From Pseudoclavibacter sp. Marseille-Q3772 (lineage in GTDB: Bacteria; Actinomycetota; Actinomycetes; Actinomycetales; Microbacteriaceae): a stretch of DNA of 64,000 nt. The stretch covers positions 310,001-374,000 of the forward strand of contig NZ_OU745391.1 of assembly GCF_916618895.1 (NCBI RefSeq). The letters run 5' to 3'. A program made the position numbers and the translations under genes. Of this stretch, positions 17,581 through 26,929 are shown piece by piece. The notes beneath the pieces are model-generated. The model did no database searches. It was given only the letters and a program-made list of their open reading frames with translations, and was not told where the DNA came from. Numbering within the stretch: position 1 is the first letter of the stretch; the number at the start of each line of letters is the position of its first letter.

Positions 17581-17620
17581 CTTTTCCGCAATAGCGAGCA
17601 AACCGCCACGTAATGAGCGC

Positions 17621-18436
17621 TTAGTCCCATCCCTCTGCACCGAGGGATGCAGCGCCGATGATACCCGCGTTGTTGACGAGTCCAGCTACGGCAATAGGTG
17701 TCTCACACTCAATGTGCGGCAGGAACTTCTCGGCGCGCTTCGACACCCCGCCCGAGATGATGAACTGGTCGGGTGCGAGCAGGGCTTCCAGTTTCTGGAA
17801 ATACGGGCTGAGGTAGTCAGCGGCCCAGGTACGAAAGTTCAGATCGAGTACCTCTCGCGCCCGTGCGGATGCGACCCGTTCGATGTCTGGATGACCATTA
17901 AGTTCCATGTGGCCGAGTTCCGTGTTCGGAAAGAGCCGACCGTTGTGGATGAGTGCGGAACCGATACCCGTGCCGAGGGTGATCACGATGACGGATCCGG
18001 ACACCCCTCGAGCCGCACCGTAACGAACCTCGCCGACGCCGGCCGCATCCGCATCATTGACGAGTGACACCTGCTGACCGAGTGCCTCAGACATTGCTGC
18101 TGCTGCGTTAAACCCGACCCACTCTTGGTCGATATTTGCGGCCGTATATGAGTAGCCGTGACGAACCACAGATGGCATGCAGATACCGATAGGCAACGTG
18201 GCCGGGAGGGGTACGGGTTGCGAAATAGTCTTGTCGCGCAGCTCGCAAACCTCTTGCAGCACGGCGTGAATTGGGGCGCCCTCGGGTGTTTTCACCTTGC
18301 AGCGCTCACCAACGAGTTGACCGGTGCTGAGATCAACCACCGCGCCTTTAATTCCGGTACCACCGATGTCGATGCCGATGGCAAGCGGCGTATCGGATGC
18401 GGTTTGCTCGGTCTTCGGGGCGGCAGAGAGTTCCAT
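17621..18436 (-). CDS. ppgK: polyphosphate glucokinase
   Basis: This 271-residue ROK-type kinase phosphorylates glucose with polyphosphate or ATP, an actinobacterial hallmark. The phosphate-binding loop IGIDIGGTGIKGAVVD, the catalytic Asp in VNDADAAGVGE, the second loop ITLGTGIGSALIHNG and NTELGHMELNGHP are all typical. The ATG at 18436 is chosen because a TACCCT -10 box lies seven bases upstream. It follows map by 19 bases but may have its own promoter. Functionally it pairs with glgP in glucose/glycogen use. Confidence 0.94.
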   Translation of the reverse strand: MELSAAPKTEQTASDTPLAIGIDIGGTGIKGAVVDLSTGQLVGERCKVKTPEGAPIHAVLQEVCELRDKTISQPVPLPATLPIGICMPSVVRHGYSYTAANIDQEWVGFNAAAAMSEALGQQVSLVNDADAAGVGEVRYGAARGVSGSVIVITLGTGIGSALIHNGRLFPNTELGHMELNGHPDIERVASARAREVLDLNFRTWAADYLSPYFQKLEALLAPDQFIISGGVSKRAEKFLPHIECETPIAVAGLVNNAGIIGAASLGAEGWD

Positions 18437-18443
18437 ATATGGC

Positions 18444-18449
18444 AGGGTA
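18444..18449 (-). promoter_or_regulatory. -10 box of leaderless ppgK promoter
   Basis: On the minus strand TACCCT is followed by seven bases (GCCATAT) and the ATG at 18436. No ribosome site is visible. Confidence 0.5.
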
Positions 18450-18455
18450 GGCGAG

Positions 18456-19346
18456 CTAGGAATCAGCAAGCTGCGAAGGAGGTAGGGTCAGGATTTCAAC
18501 GCCGTCTTCGGTCACTAGGATGGTGTGCTCGTACTGAGCACACCACGAGCCATCCTTGGTGACGACGGTCCAATCGTCATCCCACTGTTCCCAATCCTGC
18601 GATCCGGTGACGAGCATCGGCTCAACGGTGAAGATCATGCCGGGACGAATTTCATCTCGGAACTGGGTGGTGTCGTAGTGGGGAATGATCAGGCCGGAGT
18701 GGAACGCACGCCCGACACCGTGGCCGGTGTAGTCCCGGACTGACTCGTATCCGAAACGGCTCGCATACTTCTCGATCACGCGGCCAATAATGTTGACTTC
18801 ACGGCCCGGTTTAGCTGCTTTGATACCACGCATCATCGCCTCGTGCGCACGCTCTACGAGCAGCTTCGCCTCCTCGGCGACTTCACCCACCAGATACATC
18901 CGGTTGGTGTCACCGTGCATGCCGTCGAGGTAGGCCGTAACATCGATGTTGAGGATGTCCCCGTCACACAACACCGTGTCGTCCGGGATACCGTGGCAGA
19001 TAACCTCGTTCAGCGAGGTGCAGCAGGATTTGGGATACCCGCGATATCCCAGCGTCGATGGGTAGGCGCCGTGGTCCACCAGGAACTCGTGCGCGATCCG
19101 ATCCAGTTCGTCTGTAGTAACTCCGGGGACGACGTGTGGTTCGAGATGCTCCAAGGTTGCCGCGGCCAGTCGAGAGGCGGCGCGTACGCGATCGATTTCC
19201 TCCGCGGTGTAGAAATCGCCGGTGCCATCGGGCTCATTCGGAGTTTGTTTGCCGACGTACTCCGGTCGCTCAATCGAGGACGGTACGGTCCTCATCGGAG
19301 CAACGTTTCCTGGGATCAATCGAGCTGTTTCAGAATTTCTCGGCAT
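18456..19346 (-). CDS. map: methionine aminopeptidase, type I
   Basis: This 296-residue enzyme removes N-terminal Met from new proteins using two metal ions. The pattern is standard: [34 protein letters not shown] (metal Asps), [12 protein letters not shown] (His), [10 protein letters not shown] (Glu) and [13 protein letters not shown] (Glu). An N-terminal extension of about 45 residues resembles the actinobacterial MapB form. The start at 19346 has a TAGGAT box seven bases upstream and faces a divergent small gene across only 12 bases. Confidence 0.95.
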   Translation of the reverse strand: MPRNSETARLIPGNVAPMRTVPSSIERPEYVGKQTPNEPDGTGDFYTAEEIDRVRAASRLAAATLEHLEPHVVPGVTTDELDRIAHEFLVDHGAYPSTLGYRGYPKSCCTSLNEVICHGIPDDTVLCDGDILNIDVTAYLDGMHGDTNRMYLVGEVAEEAKLLVERAHEAMMRGIKAAKPGREVNIIGRVIEKYASRFGYESVRDYTGHGVGRAFHSGLIIPHYDTTQFRDEIRPGMIFTVEPMLVTGSQDWEQWDDDWTVVTKDGSWCAQYEHTILVTEDGVEILTLPPSQLADS

Positions 19347-19361
19347 ACCCTCGATCCTATG
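19344..19361. promoter_or_regulatory. ultra-compact divergent leaderless promoter pair (map and small gene)
   Basis: The two ATG codons are separated by 12 bases. On the plus strand TACCCT (19346-19351) is seven bases before the ATG at 19359. On the minus strand TAGGAT (19359-19354) is seven bases before the ATG at 19346. Each -10 shares one base with the other gene's start codon. No clear -35 is visible for either. Confidence 0.5.
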
Positions 19362-19574
19362 ACTTCAGTATTTAACGAATCGAATGACCAGCCCGAGTTC
19401 TACTACAACAGTCGAACCGGCGAGGTTGAGCAGGGGAAGGTTTCGCCTGCTCCCGAGCGCATTGGCCCGTTCGCAACGGCGGAAGAAGCCGCACACGCAA
19501 ACGAGAAGCTCGCCGCTAACGCACGTGAGTGGGCCGAAGAAGAAGCCCGCGAATCAGCTGAAGACGAGGCCTAG
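19359..19574 (+). CDS. small conserved actinobacterial protein (SPOR-like annotation)
   Basis: This acidic protein of 71 residues contains [16 protein letters not shown], then [13 protein letters not shown] and an acidic helix rich in Glu and Ala. Small proteins with this pattern ([15 protein letters not shown]) are widespread in Micrococcales and are often labelled SPOR domain-containing; the function is unknown. The ATG at 19359 lies seven bases after a TACCCT box. Its stop overlaps the convergent panB stop by four bases. Confidence 0.85.
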   Translation: MTSVFNESNDQPEFYYNSRTGEVEQGKVSPAPERIGPFATAEEAAHANEKLAANAREWAEEEARESAEDEA

Positions 19575-20416
19575 TCGGTTGCGGACGGCCGCTTCGGTTC
19601 GTCCGTAAAACTCTCAGCAGCGGAAGGGAATGCGCGCGAGCGCACGTCATCGACATATCGCGTTGCCGCGTCATGCAGCACCTCGCGCAGATTGGCGTAT
19701 TGACGCACGAACGACGGCACTCGATGCGAATTCAAACCAAACGCGTCCTGCCAGACGAGGATCTGCCCGTCACATCCTGACCCTGCGCCGATACCAATGG
19801 TCGGGATGGGGCTCGTTTGGCTGAGCTTTGCGGCAAGTTCCGCAGGCACCATCTCGAGCACCACCGCAAAGGCGCCCGCTTCGGTGACTGCCGTGAGGTC
19901 AGCCTGTAATGCCTGGGCGCCCTCACCGCGTCCTTGGACTACATAGCCACCCAGGCTGTGCTCGGCCTGCGGCGTGTAGCCGATGTGGGCGACAACCGGA
20001 ACACCGGCCGCGACGATTGCCCGTATCCGCGATGCCATCCTCGCCCCGCCTTCGAGCTTTACCGCATGCGCGCCCGCTTCCTTCATAAACCGCACGGCGC
20101 TGGTGACAGCCTGCTCATCTGACGCCTCGTAACTGCCGAATGGGAGGTCGGCGACCACCATGGCTGTGCGCGTTGCACCGACCACCGCTTCGGTCATGGT
20201 GAGCAGCGTTTCAATGGTGATGGAGAGCGTGGTGCGCTCCCCGAGCACCACGTTTGCTGCCGAGTCGCCGACAAGCAACAGGTCAATTCCGGCATCATCA
20301 AAGATCGTCGCAGTCGGGGCGTCATAGGCGGTAAGCGCGGCGATCGGTTTGCCCGCACGCTTGGCTTCCATAAGGGAGCGAGTACGGATGCGTTTGCGCG
20401 GGGGAGTTGCGGTCAT
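19571..20416 (-). CDS. panB: 3-methyl-2-oxobutanoate hydroxymethyltransferase
   Basis: This 281-residue enzyme makes ketopantoate for pantothenate and CoA synthesis, using methylene-tetrahydrofolate. The family motifs [49 protein letters not shown] and [17 protein letters not shown] are present. The ATG at 20416 has a TAGAGT box seven bases upstream, preferred over the GTG at 20425. It diverges from glnA2 with 97 bases between starts. Confidence 0.95.
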   Translation of the reverse strand: MTATPPRKRIRTRSLMEAKRAGKPIAALTAYDAPTATIFDDAGIDLLLVGDSAANVVLGERTTLSITIETLLTMTEAVVGATRTAMVVADLPFGSYEASDEQAVTSAVRFMKEAGAHAVKLEGGARMASRIRAIVAAGVPVVAHIGYTPQAEHSLGGYVVQGRGEGAQALQADLTAVTEAGAFAVVLEMVPAELAAKLSQTSPIPTIGIGAGSGCDGQILVWQDAFGLNSHRVPSFVRQYANLREVLHDAATRYVDDVRSRAFPSAAESFTDEPKRPSATD

Positions 20417-20423
20417 GTACTCC

Positions 20424-20429
20424 ACTCTA
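20424..20429 (-). promoter_or_regulatory. -10 box of leaderless panB promoter
   Basis: TAGAGT on the minus strand lies seven bases before the ATG at 20416. GGAG falls inside the spacer, so a leadered transcript is also possible. Confidence 0.4.
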
Positions 20430-20501
20430 AGCGTTCGGTGACGGTGGATGCGGCGTGTGCGATGCTGCGCACGTACCGGTATTTTCTAACGCAGTGTTGC
20501 C

Positions 20502-20507
20502 TAGGCT
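20502..20507 (+). promoter_or_regulatory. -10 box of leaderless glnA2 promoter
   Basis: TAGGCT lies six bases before the ATG at 20514, with spacer GGAACC. Confidence 0.45.
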
Positions 20508-20513
20508 GGAACC

Positions 20514-21845
20514 ATGACCAAGCAGCAAGACTATGTGCTCCAAACGATCGAAGAACGTGACGTCCGGTTTGTACGGTGTTGGTTCACCGACGTATTGGGC
20601 ACCTTGAAGTCGGTCGTACTTGCCCCTGAAGAGGTAGAGGGCGCATTCGCAGAAGGCATCGGCTTTGACGGGTCGACGATTGAGGGACTCACCCGCCGCA
20701 GCGAATCCGACATGCTCCTGCATCCGGATCCGAACACCTTCCAAGTGCTGCCGTGGGCCAATCAAGATCCGACCGCGCGCATGTTCTGCGATCTCAGCAC
20801 GCCGGATAACCAGCCGGCACTTGCCGATCCGCGTCAGGTGCTTCGGCGTACGCTGCAGCGCGCCGAAGATCTCGGGTTCACTTGTCAGATCCACCCTGAA
20901 GTGGAGTTCTACATCCTCAAGTCGGCCGAACTCGAAGACGGTAAACCAGCGCCGATTGACAACGCCGGCTATTTCGACAACATTTCCGGCGGTATTGCCT
21001 TTACCTTCCGTAGCCGAGCCGTCCGCATTCTGGAATCACTCGGAATCTCGGTTGAGTTCACCCACCACGAGGGTGGCCCAGGTCAATACGAGATCGATCT
21101 GCGCTACGCGGACGCGCTCACCATGGCCGACAACTTGATGACTGTGCGCACCGTCGTTCACGAGGTGGCCGCGGAACTCGGCGTCTTCGCCACGTTCATG
21201 CCCAAACCATGCGTAGACTGGCCGGGTTCGGGAATGCACTCACATATTTCACTGTTCGAAGGCGAAACAAACACGTTCTACGAAGCTGGTGCGCAGCACC
21301 AGCTCTCACTAACCGGCCGACAGTTCATCGCCGGAATGCTGCGTCACGCTCCGGAGATCTGTGCCGTGACCAACCAGACCGTGAACTCATATAAGCGCCT
21401 ATGGGGCGGTGATGAAGCACCGAGCTGGATCTGTTGGGGGCACAACAACTCAAGCGCGCTCATCCGCGTACCCACCTATAAACCGGCCAAGTCACAGTCG
21501 GCGCGCATCGAATATCGCGCCATCGACGCTGTCGCGAACCCATACCTCGCCTTTGCGGTGATGATCGAAGCGGGACTTCGCGGCATTGAAGGCGAATACT
21601 CTGCTCCGGAAGAAATCGACGGGGACCTACGCGATCTGTCGGTGCGCGAGCGCAAGGTACTCGGTTATGAGGGCTTACCCTCAAGCTTGGACGAGGCAAT
21701 TCAAGCCTGTGAGCACTCGGAACTGGTCGCATCCACCCTCGGTGAACAGCTCTTTGATTACTTCCTGGACAACAAGCGTGCCGAATGGGAGGCATATCGT
21801 CACCAGATCACCGAGATCGAGCTTCGCACCGGTCTGACTCGGTAA
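20514..21845 (+). CDS. glnA2: glutamine synthetase-like enzyme, GlnA2 type
   Basis: This 443-residue class I glutamine synthetase resembles mycobacterial GlnA2. It has the beta-grasp start VRFVRCWFTDVLGTLKSV, GFDGSTIEGL, HPEVEFYIL, HHEGGPGQYEIDLRY, PCVDWPGSGMHSH and NSYKRLWGGDEAPS. The loop where GlnA1 enzymes carry the adenylylated Tyr reads EIDGDLRDLSVRE, with no such Tyr, so GlnE is unlikely to modify it. It lies two bases before glnE, in the same order as in Mycobacterium. Whether it prefers ammonia or another amine is not known from sequence. Confidence 0.93.
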   Translation: MTKQQDYVLQTIEERDVRFVRCWFTDVLGTLKSVVLAPEEVEGAFAEGIGFDGSTIEGLTRRSESDMLLHPDPNTFQVLPWANQDPTARMFCDLSTPDNQPALADPRQVLRRTLQRAEDLGFTCQIHPEVEFYILKSAELEDGKPAPIDNAGYFDNISGGIAFTFRSRAVRILESLGISVEFTHHEGGPGQYEIDLRYADALTMADNLMTVRTVVHEVAAELGVFATFMPKPCVDWPGSGMHSHISLFEGETNTFYEAGAQHQLSLTGRQFIAGMLRHAPEICAVTNQTVNSYKRLWGGDEAPSWICWGHNNSSALIRVPTYKPAKSQSARIEYRAIDAVANPYLAFAVMIEAGLRGIEGEYSAPEEIDGDLRDLSVRERKVLGYEGLPSSLDEAIQACEHSELVASTLGEQLFDYFLDNKRAEWEAYRHQITEIELRTGLTR

Positions 21846-21847
21846 TC

Positions 21848-24826
21848 ATGACGCGCACCAGTACACGCACCCGGCTCCTGCGCATCGGATTCACGGATTC
21901 GGTGGTGGCAAACGAGCGACTCACTTATCTAAGCGATGAGTTGGACGTATCGGTCTCCGAGATCCTGTGCTGTATCGAATCCGTCGATCCAGATCCGGAT
22001 GCGGCTCTGGCCGGCTTGTGTGAGGTGTTGGATGCCGATTCTGCTGAGGTTGCAAAGTGGGTGTCAGATGGTGCTTTGCTCCAGACGGCATTCACGCTCA
22101 TGGCAACATCGTCTGCGTTCGTTGGCCTGTTGCGTCGCCACCCAGAGGTCTTACCGCAGATCCATGAGCACGCGACTGAACTATCCGCTGCATCCGCCAT
22201 CGAGGCTCGTCTCCAACATGCCATTGACGGCGCACCAGCCGGCAGTGAGGAAGCTATTTCCGCGCTGCGCGTGCAGTACCTAATGGAAGTCGCCAAGATC
22301 GCCCTGTACGACATCCGGCTGCCCGAACCCGCGGTATCGATACAACGGATCGGGAAGGTACTCGCTGACCTTGCCGATGCCGCAATGCGCGCAGCACTAG
22401 AGGTTGCCAAAGCGCAAGTGGTTGCCGCCGAACCCGGTTTTGGTCGCTGTAGTCAAGAACAGCTCGACGGCCTGAGCTTCGCGGTCATCGGTTTCGGCAA
22501 GTGTGGGGCGCAGGAGCTGAACTACATTTCGGATATCGACGTAATGTTCGTTGCGGAACCGAAGCCCGATAGCGATCTGGAAGTACATAACGCCATCAAG
22601 GTCGCGACCCGCCTCGCACAGGCACTCATGCGCATCACGAGTGATTTCGGTGCCGAACCTGCCCTGTGGGAGGTGGATGCGGGTCTTCGCCCCGAGGGTA
22701 AAGACGGTGAGCTGGTGCGCACGGTTGACAGCTACCTTCGCTACTACGAACGGTGGGCGAAGAACTGGGAGTTCATGGCGCTACTGAAAGCGCGGCCAAT
22801 GGCAGGGGACACTGCCCTAGCTGAGCGATTCGTTAGCGCTGTCGAACCACTGGTTTGGCAATCGGGTAGTCGGGACGATTTTGTTAAGCAGACACAACGG
22901 ATGCGCGCCCGAGTCATAGAACATATTCCAGCGGACGAAGCGGGGCGTGAACTCAAGCTCGGTTCTGGCGGTCTGCGTGATGTCGAGTTTCCAGTACAGC
23001 TACTGCAATTGGTGCACGGGCAGGTCGATGATTCGCTTCGGGTTGCGTCGACACTGGACGCAATCTCCGTACTCGCGGCCGGTGGTTATATCGGTCGCGA
23101 TGATGCGGCAGAGTTCACCAACGACTACCGGTATCTCCGGCTGCTCGAACACCGCGTCCAGTTACGTACCCTGCATCGCACACACCTCATGCCGGATGAT
23201 CCGCACGAACTTCGCGTGCTCGCTCGAGCAGCGCGGATGGGCACGAGCGCCGATCTCACCGCGGAACTCTCGCGTGTACAACGCCGAGTCCGAACGCTCC
23301 ACAAGAAACTGTTCTTCCGTCCGCTCGTGGCCGCATCCGCGGGCCTGGATCCGGAAGCATTCCAGCTTGCCAGCGACCGCATCCTCACTCGCCTGCGCGC
23401 GATTGGCTACCTCGACCCGCAAGGCGCACTCGCCCACATCCAAGCCCTTACCCAAGGGGTGTCGCGTCGCAGCACGATGCAACGCCACCTATTGCCCGTG
23501 TTGCTGGAATGGTTCGCCGAGGGAACGAACCCCGATCAGGGGCTGCTCGCGTTCCGGAAGCTCTCCGAACAGAATGGTGACGCTTCGTGGTACCTACGAT
23601 TGTTGCGGGACTCAAACCTCGCGGCTCGCCGGCTCTGCGATGCACTAGCCAACAGCACGTTCTGCGCCCGTTTCCTGGAGCTGTTCCCCGAGGCCGTGCA
23701 GTGGCTCGATAGTGATCGGTCGCTTACTCCTCGCAGTACTGAGCAGCTCTGGCCGGAACTGGCCAGCGCATTCACCCGGTACAACGATGAGCTGCGGCTG
23801 GGGCGAATCATTCGTGCGTTGCGCCGCAGAGAGGTACTGCGCCTCGCCCTTGGCGCAGTACTCGGTGTCAACGATATTGACGCTACGGCACGAGGGCTAA
23901 CCACCGTTGCGGATGTGACGATCGAAGCTGGGATGCGAGCCGTTCGTATCGTTGATGATCGGGAGTACCCGCCGATTGCCATCATCGCTATGGGACGATA
24001 CGGGGGACAGGAACTCGGGTTCGGTTCCGACCTGGACGTCCTGTACGTCTTCGACACCCGCGGGTTCACTGGAGATAACGCGGCTGCGGCAGCACGGGGG
24101 TTCATCACGCGGCTTAATACGATTCTCGAGGATGTACGCCTCCCAATCGACCTGGATGCGGATCTCCGTCCAGAGGGTAAGGCCGGTGAGCTCGTCCGCT
24201 CGCTGGATGCCTACCAGACCTACTATCGAAAGTGGTCGCTCGGTTGGGAGGCGCAGGCACTTTTACGTGCACGCGGAGCTGCCGGCGATGCACAGGTCAT
24301 GTCTGGGTTCCTCGCGATCGCCGATGAAACGCGATACCGAACCTGTGGTCTGAGCGAGAAGGAAAAACGCGAAATCCGTCGTATCAAAGCTCGTGTCGAG
24401 GACGAGCGTCTGCCACGCGGCGCTGACCCCAAACGCCACCTTAAACTCGGTCGCGGCTCGCTATCGGATGTTGAATGGTTGGTGCAGACAGTCCAACTTG
24501 ATCACGGTCACTCCATACCGAGTCTGCGCACCACATCGACGATCGAAGCCCTGCACGTCGCCGACGAACAGGGCATTATCGCGAACGTTGATCGAGACAC
24601 ACTCGAACGCGCGTGGCGGCTCGCGAGCCAGGTTCGATCGGCGGTGTACCTGTATGCGAACACACAAACCGATGTACTGCCGACCGACCATGCCGAACTT
24701 GAGGGGGTCGCGCGCTTACTCGGTTACGCGCCCGGTTCCGGAGTGGAGCTCGAAAACGACTATTTGAACGCTACCCGCCGTGCCCGCGCGGTATTCGAGC
24801 GACTGTTTTATGGCGATGAACAATAG
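21848..24826 (+). CDS. glnE: bifunctional glutamine synthetase adenylyltransferase/deadenylylase
   Basis: This 992-residue protein attaches AMP to, and removes it from, glutamine synthetase in response to nitrogen supply. Two nucleotidyltransferase domains are visible: ELNYISDIDVMFVAEP near 220 for the first, and GGQELGFGSDLDVLYVFDT near 720 for the second. Each is followed by DAGLRPEGKDGELVR-like or DADLRPEGKAGELVRSLDAY sequence. The ATG at 21848 begins two bases after the glnA2 stop. The substrate is presumably the GlnA encoded just downstream on the other strand. Confidence 0.95.
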   Translation: MTRTSTRTRLLRIGFTDSVVANERLTYLSDELDVSVSEILCCIESVDPDPDAALAGLCEVLDADSAEVAKWVSDGALLQTAFTLMATSSAFVGLLRRHPEVLPQIHEHATELSAASAIEARLQHAIDGAPAGSEEAISALRVQYLMEVAKIALYDIRLPEPAVSIQRIGKVLADLADAAMRAALEVAKAQVVAAEPGFGRCSQEQLDGLSFAVIGFGKCGAQELNYISDIDVMFVAEPKPDSDLEVHNAIKVATRLAQALMRITSDFGAEPALWEVDAGLRPEGKDGELVRTVDSYLRYYERWAKNWEFMALLKARPMAGDTALAERFVSAVEPLVWQSGSRDDFVKQTQRMRARVIEHIPADEAGRELKLGSGGLRDVEFPVQLLQLVHGQVDDSLRVASTLDAISVLAAGGYIGRDDAAEFTNDYRYLRLLEHRVQLRTLHRTHLMPDDPHELRVLARAARMGTSADLTAELSRVQRRVRTLHKKLFFRPLVAASAGLDPEAFQLASDRILTRLRAIGYLDPQGALAHIQALTQGVSRRSTMQRHLLPVLLEWFAEGTNPDQGLLAFRKLSEQNGDASWYLRLLRDSNLAARRLCDALANSTFCARFLELFPEAVQWLDSDRSLTPRSTEQLWPELASAFTRYNDELRLGRIIRALRRREVLRLALGAVLGVNDIDATARGLTTVADVTIEAGMRAVRIVDDREYPPIAIIAMGRYGGQELGFGSDLDVLYVFDTRGFTGDNAAAAARGFITRLNTILEDVRLPIDLDADLRPEGKAGELVRSLDAYQTYYRKWSLGWEAQALLRARGAAGDAQVMSGFLAIADETRYRTCGLSEKEKREIRRIKARVEDERLPRGADPKRHLKLGRGSLSDVEWLVQTVQLDHGHSIPSLRTTSTIEALHVADEQGIIANVDRDTLERAWRLASQVRSAVYLYANTQTDVLPTDHAELEGVARLLGYAPGSGVELENDYLNATRRARAVFERLFYGDEQ

Positions 24827-24852
24827 CTGCTTCAGGCAGCTGCAGAGCAGAA

Positions 24853-24888
24853 AATCGGGTCCCGCAGTTGTTGGCTGGGGACCCGATT
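24853..24888. terminator. bidirectional terminator between glnE and glnA
   Basis: AATCGGGTCCC pairs perfectly with GGGACCCGATT around a 14-base loop, between convergent stops. An A-rich and a T-containing flank serve both directions. Confidence 0.85.
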
Positions 24889-24901
24889 CTAGAGCTGTGT
24901 A

Positions 24902-26323
24902 CTAGCAGCCGAAGGTGAGATCGAACTCGTAGGGGTGTGGCCGCTCAGCAAGTGCGCGCACCTCGGTGTCCATCTTGTACTCGATCCATGTCTCGATGAG
25001 GTCTTCGGTGAAGACACCACCGCGCAGCAGAAACTCATTGTCTTCCTGAAGGGACTGCAGCGATTCGAGCAACGAGGTGGACATCTGCGGGATGTTCTTT
25101 GCCTCTTCCGGGGGCAGCTCGTACAGGTCCTTGTCGATTGGTTCGAGCGGCTCAATGCGGTTCTGGATGCCGTCCAGACCAGCCATAAGCTGTGCTGCGA
25201 ACGACAGGTACGGGTTGGCGGATGCATCCGGTGCCCGGAACTCAATACGCTTCGCTTTCGGGTTCGCCCCGGTGGTGGGGATGCGAATGGCAGCTGAACG
25301 GTTACCGGCCGAGTAGACCAGGTTAATCGGCGCCTCGTAGCCCTTAACCAGACGGTGATACGAGTTAGCACTCGGGTTGGAAAAAGCAGCAACCGCCTTC
25401 GCGTGCTTGAGTAGACCACCGATGTACCAGCGCGCGGTATTGGAGAGCGAGGCGTAACCCGATTCGTCATAGAACAGCGGTTCGCCGTCCTTCCAAATGG
25501 ACTGGTGTACGTGCATACCAGAGCCCGGCCCGCCAAACATTGGCTTCGGCATGAAGGTGGCGACCATGCCCCAGTCATCGGCCACGTTCTTTACGATGTA
25601 TTTGAACTTCAGCAGGTCATCGGCCGAGTGCACCATGGTGTTGAACCGGTAGTTAATCTCTTGCTGGCCGGGACCGACCTCGTGGTGCGCGCGCTCGAGT
25701 TCGAGCCCTGCGTCCATCATCGCAACCGAAATTGCGTCACGAACATCACTGGTGCGATCAACCGGTGTAACCGGGAAATAGCCTCCCTTGATCTTCATGG
25801 TGTTGCCGAGGTTGCCGCCTTCGATGGCTCGGCCGGCATTCCATGAGCCCTCGTTGACGTCAACCTCGTAGAAACTACGGTTGTGCACCGTTTCGTGTCG
25901 AACGGAATCGAACAGGTAGAACTCTGCCTCAGGGGCGAAGAATGCGGTGTCAGCGATTCCCGATGAGGCGAGGTACTTCTCTGCCTTCTTGGCGACCTGA
26001 CGCGGATCGCGGTGATAGATCTCACCGGTGCGGGGGCTATAAATATCGCAGCAGAGGATCAGCGTTGGCTCCGTGCAAAATGGGTCCATGTACGCAGTGG
26101 TAACGTCTGGGATGAGCTGTAGATCGCTGTCCTGAATGCTCGCAAATCCTGCGATCGATGACCCGTCGAAGAGCTGTCCTTCGGTGAAGAAGTCCTCATC
26201 CACCATCGAGGCCGGAATGTTGAAGTGCTGCTGGACACCGGGCAGATCTGCGAATCGGATATCTACGAAACGGACCTGGTGTTCGCGGATGTAGTCCATC
26301 AGCTCGGTGGGTGAGGTAAACAT
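24902..26323 (-). CDS. glnA: glutamine synthetase type I
   Basis: This 473-residue dodecameric enzyme makes glutamine from glutamate, ammonia and ATP. The motifs LFDGSSIAGF, FAPEAEFYLFD, HHEVGPGQQEINYRF, PMFGGPGSGMHVH and NSYHRLVKGYEAP are standard. The adenylylation Tyr is present near residue 400 in DKDLYELPPEE, so it is a likely GlnE target. The ATG at 26323 follows GGAGCTTC; an upstream in-frame codon at 26386 is less likely. It is divergent from the RDD gene. Confidence 0.97.
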   Translation of the reverse strand: MFTSPTELMDYIREHQVRFVDIRFADLPGVQQHFNIPASMVDEDFFTEGQLFDGSSIAGFASIQDSDLQLIPDVTTAYMDPFCTEPTLILCCDIYSPRTGEIYHRDPRQVAKKAEKYLASSGIADTAFFAPEAEFYLFDSVRHETVHNRSFYEVDVNEGSWNAGRAIEGGNLGNTMKIKGGYFPVTPVDRTSDVRDAISVAMMDAGLELERAHHEVGPGQQEINYRFNTMVHSADDLLKFKYIVKNVADDWGMVATFMPKPMFGGPGSGMHVHQSIWKDGEPLFYDESGYASLSNTARWYIGGLLKHAKAVAAFSNPSANSYHRLVKGYEAPINLVYSAGNRSAAIRIPTTGANPKAKRIEFRAPDASANPYLSFAAQLMAGLDGIQNRIEPLEPIDKDLYELPPEEAKNIPQMSTSLLESLQSLQEDNEFLLRGGVFTEDLIETWIEYKMDTEVRALAERPHPYEFDLTFGC

Positions 26324-26416
26324 GAAGCTCCGTCCATCGTGGGTTGGAAAGAATGTCACCAGTTTACTTGCGCCCAGCTTGCGCATTCCTCACTTTGCCG
26401 CGTGTTGAGTGCTCCG

Positions 26417-26422
26417 TAGAAT
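26417..26422 (+). promoter_or_regulatory. -10 box of leaderless promoter for the RDD gene
   Basis: TAGAAT lies seven bases before the ATG at 26430. TTTGCC sits 17 bases upstream as a weak -35. No ribosome site is visible. Confidence 0.5.
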
Positions 26423-26429
26423 AACGGTC

Positions 26430-26834
26430 ATGCCCGCATCTTCTTCGACTTCGTCCTATCCCGGTGAACGGCTCGGCCTACCGGAGAGCGGACCAGGATC
26501 GCTGGCCACGATGGGGTCACGCGTGATCGCCCTATTGATCGACTGGGGTATCGCCGCGGGAATCTCCGTTGTTTGGTTCAACTACGACCCGTTAGCGATC
26601 GCAATTGGCTTCTTCGCGCTGACAACACTTGCCATCGTGTGCATGGGCAGTTCAATCGGGCATCTCATCTGCGGTATGCGGCTCAATACCGTTGCCGCCC
26701 AAGCTCCCGGAGTGTGGCGTCCGATACTGCGTCAAGCTCTATTGCTGTTGGTGGTCCCGGCGCTGGTTGTTGATGAGGATGGTCGCAGTGCTCACGACAC
26801 ATTGAGCGGGCTAGTGCTGCGGCGGTTCAGATAG
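26430..26834 (+). CDS. RDD family membrane protein
   Basis: This small membrane protein of 134 residues has the RDD pattern GSRVIALLIDWGIAAG in its first helix, where Arg and the Asp of LIDW define the family. A second helix follows (FFALTTLAIVCMGSS), then the conserved IGHLICGMRL and RPILRQALLLLVVP, ending DRSAHDTLSG-like before a basic tail. RDD proteins include transporters or sodium antiporters, but most are uncharacterised. In many actinobacteria an RDD gene lies next to glnA and a DUF4191 gene, as here. Confidence 0.9.
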   Translation: MPASSSTSSYPGERLGLPESGPGSLATMGSRVIALLIDWGIAAGISVVWFNYDPLAIAIGFFALTTLAIVCMGSSIGHLICGMRLNTVAAQAPGVWRPILRQALLLLVVPALVVDEDGRSAHDTLSGLVLRRFR

Positions 26835-26876
26835 TTCGAATGTTGTTTCGCCAAACTGCTCTGTGCTCAAAACACT

Positions 26877-26912
26877 GGTCGCTCCCACAGCTTTCGACAG
26901 CGGGGAGCGACC
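26877..26912. terminator. hairpin between RDD and DUF4191 genes
   Basis: GGTCGCTCCC pairs with the GGGAGCGACC around a loop containing ACAGCTTTCGACAGC. T-rich runs follow on both sides, and the flanking genes are convergent. Confidence 0.8.
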
Positions 26913-26929
26913 GGTTCTTTGCTTTTGCC

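Noticed and set aside
26323..26386. Upstream start of glnA at 26386
   Set aside because: The family begins at MFTSPTELM, which has GGAG in front; the extension has no similarity to glutamine synthetases.
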